From Panax quinquefolius (Eukaryota; Streptophyta; Magnoliopsida; Apiales; Araliaceae): a stretch of DNA of 64,000 nucleotides. Location: the NCBI GenBank assembly GCA_020205615.1, contig CM035152.1, positions 155,605,669 to 155,669,668 on the forward strand, written 5' to 3'. The notes beneath the pieces are model-generated. The model had not been told where the DNA came from, did not search any database, and saw only the letters and a program-made list of their open reading frames with translations. The position numbers and the translations under genes were made by a program. Shown here piece after piece: positions 58,801-64,000 of this stretch. The stretch's first letter is position 1. Each line of letters begins with the position of its first letter.

Positions 58801-59171
58801 AGATAGAAGCTAGAGTTATATCACACGAATGTTTTTAACAACTAATCCTAATTTCCTTAAAGGCAGCATATGCTAAACAATGCTTTAGTAAACATTTGAT
58901 TAAGATGTTATAGAAAAACACACATGCAGCGGCATTTTATAGGTAATCTAATGACAAGAATAAATAGCACGACCCTTGGTTAAGAAAAACATCGGCACAC
59001 TAACAATGTTAATTATGTGAAGATCAAGAAATGCTGATTAGAAAAGGATTGAACTTTGCAGGAGTGTTCTACTGTGGTATGCCTATGCTAGCAAAAGAGC
59101 TGATGCAGTTGTCACATGAGCTAACTCACAAGACATCCACACGCTTCGAGTTCCATAAGGAGTACTTCTAA
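52871..59171 (+). CDS. RBOHE: Respiratory burst oxidase homologue E (plant NADPH oxidase), 14 exons
   Basis: A plasma-membrane enzyme that passes electrons from cytosolic NADPH through FAD and two haems to O2, making superoxide. Exons on my GT-AG model: 52871-53465, 53560-53725, 53981-54029, 55197-55310, 55793-56215, 56683-57066, 57187-57282, 57383-57498, 57595-57765, 57843-58002, 58100-58288, 58418-58546, 58698-58776, 59062-59171, giving 926 codons with no stop. The N-terminus has [13 protein letters not shown]-hand loops lie at D256-E267 ([12 protein letters not shown]) and from D300 (DPENLGYIE). The first membrane helix is at about 368-385. Likely haem ligands are H448/H462 and H550/H563, spaced 14 and 13. 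FAD motif HPFSITSAP lies at 649-657, NADPH motifs DGPYG at 712 and GLGIGATPF at 732, and the end is [19 protein letters not shown] and [16 protein letters not shown] favour the E type, known in Arabidopsis for tapetum cell death and pollen development. The gene appears intact. Confidence 0.95.
54030..55196 (+). other. RBOHE intron 3 (longest intron)
   Basis: The 1,167-bp intron lies between the exons for the two EF-hands, with donor GTAAGA and acceptor TTGCAG. GC-rich ATCGGGAGGGAAGACATAA and ATCGCAAGGCCGG near 54673-54712 differ from the AT-rich remainder and may be an old insertion remnant. No gene is seen in it. Confidence 0.6.
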
Positions 59172-59637
59172 AGCAGGAGTATTTGCAACCAAATTCTCCT
59201 CCTGGTTCTTATACTTGTTTAATTTTAATTTTTTTTCTTTCGAGAGAGAGAGAGTATTCAAATGATTTACGTGTATACGACGACTATAAGCAACATGATG
59301 ATGCATATATTACACCATTGATGTAGTCGTGCAGTTTTTACAGATTAGAATAATCAAAGGAAATTAATGAAAGTATAGATAATATTAACTTTGTTGGCAA
59401 TAACAGCAAAATTGATTTATTCAGATGTGAACACAAACATTGTTACAGACCAAGGATAGAACATTTTGAGCTTAAATTGTTGCAGCTGTTTGAATGTGTT
59501 ATGTTTTGATTAGTTAATTGGAACATCTGCACTTTGACATTTTGTTTATTCTGTGCACCTGGCCACTCACGAAAGGCTTAGTAGCTGTTATGACTTGCCC
59601 AATCGTATATGTCCGTCCTTCCCTCTTTTGTTATTTA
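59172..59637 (+). other. 3' UTR of RBOHE and spacer
   Basis: The stop codon TAA at 59169-59171 is followed by a GAGA run (59241-59252) and AT-rich sequence. No single polyadenylation signal stands out. No further gene up to 59637. Confidence 0.5.
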
Positions 59638-59796
59638 CTAGTTGATAGCACGGGCTAGATTGGATAATAGTTTTAATAATTTGTTGATTTAAGTGAATAT
59701 TAGGGAAAAGAATTAAAGAGAACATGTATATTACATGTTCAAAGAAACAAAATGAACAACTTTATACATGACTTATTATTTATACACATCTAGTTG

Positions 59797-59890
59797 TTAA
59801 GTGGCAAGGTATAGTGCTGACATCTCACGCTTAACACTTTCTTCAGTGATCGTCTTTATTTGATTCATCAAATCATAGTCTGAAGCTCGA
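59797..59890 (-). pseudogene. Unrecognised terminal exon-like block
   Basis: After an acceptor-like ACAG the minus strand reads RASDYDLMNQIKTITEESVK, then REMSALYLAT and stop. The composition looks like a real C-terminus. The block at 60296-60364 ends in the matching phase (GRIGF, then split codon), so the two could splice together. I do not recognise the protein. Confidence 0.35.
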
Positions 59891-60295
59891 CTGTAAATAA
59901 AGAAAAGATAATTGAATATTATCAACAAATAGATCGACTTTTGATCAACATCTCTACTGCAAGAGAATTCGAAAAAAGGGGCTTCTATGGATTTACCAAT
60001 TCATCCAAAAATGCTTCAAATCAACATTGAAACATATTGGTCATTCATCCTTAGAAATTTAGGTAATAATAATTGCATCCAGTTATTTACTTTTTTCTGT
60101 TCATTCATATATTTGTTCATACAAAATGTATGACAAACATAAGAGATTTTATTTTCTAAAGTTGGAATATGAAAATAACTATCAACTTAAATGCAGAAAA
60201 ATGTGTCTTTGGTAAGTGGTAAATAAACTTCTAACCGTTTAAACATGTAAGGAAGTACAATATTCATCCATAAGAAAGTTCTTACCTGAAACCAA

Positions 60296-60364
60296 TTCTT
60301 CCCTGTTTCTCCATGGGTTTGCCTATTAATTCCAGACTGACTGCCAAGACCAATCTGACCAAAG
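60296..60364 (-). pseudogene. Unrecognised internal exon-like block
   Basis: The minus strand has an acceptor-like GGTCAG, 69 bases, and a good donor CAG/GTAAGAAC. The phase joining to 59890 reads LVLAVSLELIGKPMEKQGR then IGF. There is a faint resemblance to the C-terminal strand of EF-Tu (an ELI..P.E..GQRF pattern), but I do not rely on it. Confidence 0.3.
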
Positions 60365-60717
60365 AAAATTGACAGGGTTTGAAGGTGCATTACCATCAGC
60401 ATTAGGATTAAAATGTGGTCATGTAATAATGTAATTGAACCAAAAATCACAACATAACACCAAACAACAATAAAATCTAAAAGAATCAATCACCAATCAA
60501 AACAAAGCTAAAACCAAAACTTCAACCAATTAAATCTCAAAAGTAAAAACACAATCAAATCCAACCTATTGAGATACACCCATTTGTGGTATCACCAAAT
60601 GTGTGCTACACAACAACCAAAATAATTATAAAAAATTTAGAATCATATGATTTTAAGAAATATAACAACAATCAACAACTTCACACCAAGTTTACTTACA
60701 AAATGAAACCCATTAGG

Positions 60718-60811
60718 TCAAGGAGCAAGTCCAGTATCCTTTGTGATTGCAGCTGTTAGTGAAGTTTTCCCATGACCAACATATCCAATGGTAACATTCA
60801 CATGAGGCTTT
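60718..60811 (-). pseudogene. Mitochondrial EF-Tu exon 2 fragment with altered P-loop
   Basis: After an acceptor (GATCCAG) the minus strand reads KPHVNVTIGYVGHGKTSLTA then AITKDTGLAP and stop. In EF-Tu this part is [20 protein letters not shown], the GTP-binding P-loop. Here one Gly is missing and GHVDHGKT has become GYVGHGKT. The frame stops after about 30 codons, so only the first part of the exon was kept. The matching exon 1 end lies 670 bp upstream on the same strand. Confidence 0.75.
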
Positions 60812-61392
60812 CTGGATCAGAAAAAAAAAGAATAAATAAAAAAAGGATACATTATATAAGTGGTAATGCATGGTCATGCAGAGAATATTATAAATGCAGA
60901 CATCAGAAAGACAACCATACATACAGTAATATATACAAATCTTACATGAAAATTGTGAAAATTATGAAATAAATAAATTTTAACCTCTCAATAATAATAA
61001 AAGTTGTAATGAAATTTAACAATGTTATAATGTTGAATCTAACATATCTAATGCCAATGAATAATTTCGACCCCCCTTCATATGGTCAAAAGTAGACAAA
61101 TCAGTACTTTTATATTTCAATCAACACTTATTCATGGTAAAACAAATCATTTATTCAAAATGGGTTATTAATGTTTCACGACATTCATTCAAACTGCCAA
61201 CTAAAGTTGAGTTTCATTATCGAACAGAAACAAAAATAAAAATAACCCATTAAATTTTTTAATTTGAAGTTCATCCTCACACTAGAAAACATTGAACCAA
61301 GTATCTTATAATTTCTCAACAACCAAACAGTTATAACTGAATATAAGTGTCTATTCCAACTTAACATTCCAAACACTAATTAATTATAAAAT

Positions 61393-61469
61393 AAAAAAAA
61401 CACAAAATCAAACACTCAGAAAACTGAAAAGAAAATCGTACATAAATAGTTAAATTTGATTGCATGAAT
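61393..61469. repeat. 77-bp exact direct repeat, copy 1
   Basis: AAAAAAAACACAAAATCAAA through GATTGCATGAAT is identical to 62058-62134. This copy is the intron just after the EF-Tu exon 1 donor. The other copy lies upstream of the FQR1 promoter. It may be a template-switch or filler-DNA footprint. Confidence 0.9.
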
Positions 61470-61477
61470 AAACTCAC

Positions 61478-61560
61478 TTATGTTCTTGTGAAGGTGGCCA
61501 TCGATCGACTATGAAGAAGAGGAGCCAGTCGACTGAAGGATGGACTCGTGTGAATTTTCT
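61478..61560 (-). pseudogene. Mitochondrial EF-Tu exon 1 fragment
   Basis: The minus strand gives MATFTRT from 61501, followed by a strong donor GTGAGT (61472-61477). Plant mitochondrial EF-Tu precursors contain SMATFTR directly before KPHVNVG, so this is the end of exon 1, with its partner at 60811. Small changes (ACATAA before the donor) put a stop at the junction. The upstream part of the transit peptide is not in frame. Confidence 0.65.
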
Positions 61561-61897
61561 AATTGAATAAAATTAGTGCCAATCCAGATTTGTAACTTAA
61601 AGAAAATAGAGATGATGGGTAATTAACATTAGTGAAATGTAAATAATTTGGCAGAATTTCAAGAAATAAAACCATTAACCCAACAATATACAAAACATAA
61701 TCAAAATTAATTACTGCCAAATCATATAAACAACATAAAATTAATTCAAAACAACCCATAATCGATTCATGTAAGTTAGACATTTACAAAATAACAAATC
61801 AAAAGCAAAGCAAAAATTGAAGCAGAAAACCCAGAACAATATCAAGAAACAAAACAGAAATAAAGCAGTGATATTTTTAAAGAGAGAAAATGCATAC

Positions 61898-61920
61898 ACA
61901 ATGTAAACTTTAGTAGCCAT
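61898..61920 (-). pseudogene. FQR1-like NAD(P)H:quinone reductase, exon 1 only
   Basis: The minus strand reads ATG and then codons for MATKVYIV, interrupted in the last codon by a donor GTATGC. MATKVYIVYYS is the start of plant FQR1-type flavodoxin-like quinone reductases. A CT-rich leader and a TATA box (62016-62024) lie upstream, so promoter, leader and first exon came together. No exon 2 follows within the expected distance. Confidence 0.65.
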
Positions 61921-62015
61921 TTTTGAATGTCTTTCTATTTCTCTTGAAGGTGAGGAGTTGGTGAAATGAAAATGTTAAACAAAGGATAGAGAAAGAAAAG
62001 AAGGAAGGCCAGTCG

Positions 62016-62024
62016 CTTATATAG
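62016..62024 (-). promoter_or_regulatory. TATA box of the FQR1-like fragment
   Basis: The minus strand reads CACTATATAAGCG about 95 bp upstream of the ATG at 61920, followed by a TTCTTTCTCTATCC leader. It could drive a chimeric transcript into the EF-Tu pieces downstream. Confidence 0.6.
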
Positions 62025-62057
62025 TGGATCTCTAGTAGCCATTTATGTAGACTTTAT

Positions 62058-62134
62058 AAAAAAAACACAAAATCAAACACTCAGAAAACTGAAAAGAAAA
62101 TCGTACATAAATAGTTAAATTTGATTGCATGAAT
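62058..62134. repeat. 77-bp exact direct repeat, copy 2
   Basis: Identical to 61393-61469. It is followed by GTGAATTTTGTAATTGAA, which resembles GTGAATTTTCTAATTGAA at 61550. This hints that the duplicated tract was longer and rearranged. Confidence 0.9.
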
Positions 62135-62459
62135 CAGTGAATTTTGTAATTGAAGGTGAGTTGACAAAACACACTATAAAACAGTTTTACAGGAGTGTTC
62201 TTAAATTTCAACAACCCAACTTTGAAATACATTAATCCACTATGTCATCAACTATTAATTAGCAAGAAAAGGCAGAGCAACCATTGGGGTTAATAAGCTG
62301 CTATGAACTGGGAACCTAAAACAGAGAACATAAAAAAAATACTACAAAATTTGCATTCCATTTTCACAATTATTGAATCAAATTGTTGATTTATTACCTC
62401 TTCGATAATCTGAACAACCACCCTATCTTTGACACTCCCCCCTGGATTCAAAAACTCTC

Positions 62460-62695
62460 CCAAAAATCTAAAATAATAAATAATAAATTAAATCAAATAA
62501 ATAAACTTCAAACAGTTTCGGGAGCTTGCTCACGCAGTTGTTGCAATCGCCATTTGAGAGGTCGCCTCTGCACTGAAAGAGCCCAACAATGGCGGATTGG
62601 CCATCACCAGCTGTGGTTTTGAAGAATTTGTTGCTGGTTGATTGGGAAATCAGTGTGCTGAAAAGGGTGGGAAAAGAGGGACGAAGGATGTCAGA
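62460..62695 (-). pseudogene. DUF26 (PDLP/cysteine-rich repeat secretory protein) fragment
   Basis: The minus strand reads STLISQSTSNKFFKTTAGDG, then QSAIVGLFQCRGDLSNGDC and NNCVSKLPKL. This contains the C-X8-C-X2-C motif of the Gnk2/DUF26 domain of plasmodesmata-located and cysteine-rich secretory proteins. The similarity stops after KLPKL, and the frame runs into AT-rich DNA and a stop. An acceptor-like TTTTGTTACAG lies upstream at 62700. Only half of one DUF26 domain is present. Confidence 0.75.
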
Positions 62696-62743
62696 TCTGT
62701 AACAAAAGAGTAAATTTTAACATAATATAAAGTCAAAAAATAC

Positions 62744-62745
<2 letters not shown>

Positions 62746-62780
<35 letters not shown>
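62746..62780. repeat. (TA)n microsatellite
   Basis: About 17 TA units follow ACGAATATATA. Translations of it appear as IYIYIY and are not protein. Confidence 0.95.
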
Positions 62781-62783
<3 letters not shown>

Positions 62784-63400
62784 GTGGAAGAAGTGAAAGA
62801 GGGAGAGGGAAAAGTGGCGAAGAGATGCATCTTGATGCCGTCTAGGGTTGAGAAACTGAAATCGGATGAAGAAGAAGAGGAGGAAGAGGAAAGGGAGGGT
62901 TGAAAGAATTGAAAAAGGCGCAGAATTGGAAAACTAATCGACCTTTTCAATTCAACCGAGTTGACTCAGTAAAATTTCAAATTAAATGAGATTGACTCAC
63001 CGAATTGATATAAGGATTGAAGGATTGGTTCCAATCAGTTGGAATTAGTGATGTCATCTTTGTAATCAATTGGAATTAGTGATGTCATTTGTATGTGTAT
63101 TTATATATAAGAATTGATTTAGACTCCTAACTCATTTCTAAATTCCTAGCAGTAGCTTCATTACAAATAGAATGTACTTCTAGTAATTTCTGAATCTTTC
63201 CGCTGTGCCTATCCCAACAAAAGTCATACAAATTATGAGTACATATAGCAAAATTTTATTAAAAAAATAAAATCAATTAAATAAAGAAAATCAATAAAAT
63301 TATAAAAATTGGCGTTAACTTTAGCCGATCATATAACGAACTAACCAAATAAGCCAGTAAGGAGTACCTTGTAATGAAGGGATGGGGTCAGCAATCGCCC
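62781..63400. other. Spacer upstream of PRXQ
   Basis: No gene is supported. A minus-strand frame at 62717-62950 has a serine run (from a GAAGAAGAGGAGG tract) and looks spurious. GTTGGAATTAGTGATGTCAT is repeated at about 63039 and 63068. Confidence 0.4.
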
Positions 63401-63566
63401 ACGCCAATAACCCAAATTCCTATCCCCATCTTCCTGCCATTGGCTCTTAATTCATCCTTCCCTTTATCTCTCTCTCTCTCCTCAACTCAAACATTTCATC
63501 CGCATTCTGCAACCACATAGGGAAATATTCAAAAAATATTGTAAATTTATCAAACAGTTTATTTTA
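63401..63566 (+). promoter_or_regulatory. Proximal promoter and leader of PRXQ
   Basis: CCATTGGCTC (a CCAAT-type box, reverse) near 63437 is followed by a CTCTCTCTCTC pyrimidine patch at 63470-63480 and a leader of about 80 bp. No classical TATA box is obvious. TATA-less promoters with pyrimidine patches are common in plant photosynthesis genes. Confidence 0.45.
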
Positions 63567-64000
63567 ATGGCTGCTTCAGTATCTGTACCAAAACTCACAC
63601 TTCCTTCTTTACTAACTACTCAATTCCCAAAATCATCAGTAATTTCTCATAACCTCCCAATTGTCTCCAAATCATCACAATCTCAGATTTATGGTGTCAA
63701 GCTTTCTCATTCATCTTCTCTCTCCTTCCCATCTTCTGTTTCAACCAAGTCTTTCATTTTTGCCAAGGTGCATTACATAATTTACATTATTATGTAACCC
63801 CAATTATAGCAGTTTATTTCTTTCTTTTATTTTTATTTTTTTTTAAAAAAAATTGAACTTTTATATAGTGGGTCGCAATTAATTTACTCTGTAATTGGTT
63901 TCTTGAAGGTGAACAAAGGGACAGTGCCTCCACCATTTACGTTGAAAGATCAAGATGGTAAAACTGTGAGTCTGTCCAAGTTCAAAGGCAAACCTGTGGT
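63567..64000 (+). CDS. PRXQ: Peroxiredoxin Q, chloroplastic (5' part, cut by window end)
   Basis: A thioredoxin-dependent thiol peroxidase that removes H2O2 and organic peroxides at the thylakoid. Exon 1 is 63567-63767 (67 codons): MAASVSVPKLTLPSLLTTQF, then a Ser/Thr/Lys-rich stretch with few acids, as in a chloroplast transit peptide. The intron is 63768-63908 (GTGCAT..TTGAAG). Exon 2 begins 63909: VNKGTVPPPFTLKDQDGKT, then VSLSKFKGKPV, the start of the mature PrxQ/BCP fold. The catalytic Cys (in a PGCTKQ-type motif) would follow just beyond 64000. The ATG is the first in the leader. Everything visible is intact. Confidence 0.92.

Larger units (their letters stand above)
59638..62700 (-). 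mobile_element. Gene-fragment patchwork, candidate Helitron or Pack-type transposon
   Basis: Pieces of at least three unrelated host genes lie on the same strand within 3 kb: a DUF26 exon piece (62500-62695), an FQR1-like promoter and first exon (61898-62024) and two mitochondrial EF-Tu exons (61478-61560 and 60718-60811), plus two unrecognised exon-like blocks. Intron borders are kept, so the pieces came from genomic DNA and not cDNA. On the minus strand the end ..GCCCGTGCTATCAACTAG, then T, at 59638 resembles a Helitron 3' end (CTAG before T), although the hairpin is weak. I could not find a 5' TC end. No transposase or helicase is present. Confidence 0.45.

Noticed and set aside
1..64000. 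tRNA, rRNA, organellar or bacterial inserts
   Set aside because: No cloverleaf, rRNA core or organellar gene was recognised. The only tRNA-related motifs are retroelement primer sites.

Overview
This is nuclear DNA of a flowering plant, most likely a eudicot. It is AT-rich and has spliced genes with GT-AG introns, a plant-type NADPH oxidase, the start of a chloroplast peroxiredoxin Q gene, long (TA)n microsatellites, Stowaway-like and hAT-like MITEs, and many nested LTR retrotransposons. No rRNA, tRNA, CRISPR or organellar block was seen.

Layout. 0-3.5 kb: AT-rich DNA with a small unrecognised gene or gene remnant (about 456-874), two clusters of a GGTAACC-rich repeat, and a decayed DnaJ-type pseudogene. 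3.5-23.15 kb: one complete but dead Ty3/gypsy chromovirus-like element (A, minus strand, 5-bp duplication GTAGC). It carries four later LTR insertions: a Copia-type solo LTR, two solo LTRs of its own family in opposite orientations inside the pol/protease region, and an inverted LTR inside its 5' LTR. 23.15-33.9 kb: intergenic DNA with MITEs, including a Russian doll of a solo LTR inside a MITE inside a second MITE, plus tandem repeats and microsatellites. 33.9-49.8 kb: a second gypsy element (B, minus strand, duplication GGCTG). Its core was replaced by a truncated relative (C), and its 5' LTR holds a hAT-type MITE with a perfect 8-bp duplication. 49.8-52.5 kb: microsatellites, a MITE and an almost perfect palindrome of about 1.1 kb.

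52.5-59.2 kb: an intact 14-exon RBOHE-type respiratory burst oxidase gene (926 codons on my splice model), with short upstream ORFs before its start. 59.6-62.7 kb: a patchwork of gene pieces, all on the minus strand: a DUF26/plasmodesmata-protein piece, the promoter plus exon 1 of an FQR1-like quinone reductase, two exons of a mitochondrial EF-Tu gene, and two unrecognised exon-like blocks. This looks like capture by a Helitron or Pack-type transposon. 63.4-64.0 kb: promoter, exon 1 and part of exon 2 of peroxiredoxin Q, cut by the window end.

The only clearly functional host genes are RBOHE (superoxide production at the plasma membrane) and PRXQ (peroxide removal in the chloroplast). Both concern reactive oxygen, but nothing here shows that they are co-regulated. 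Splice sites, LTR ends and target-site duplications were read by eye. Divergence, insertion ages and family names need alignment.
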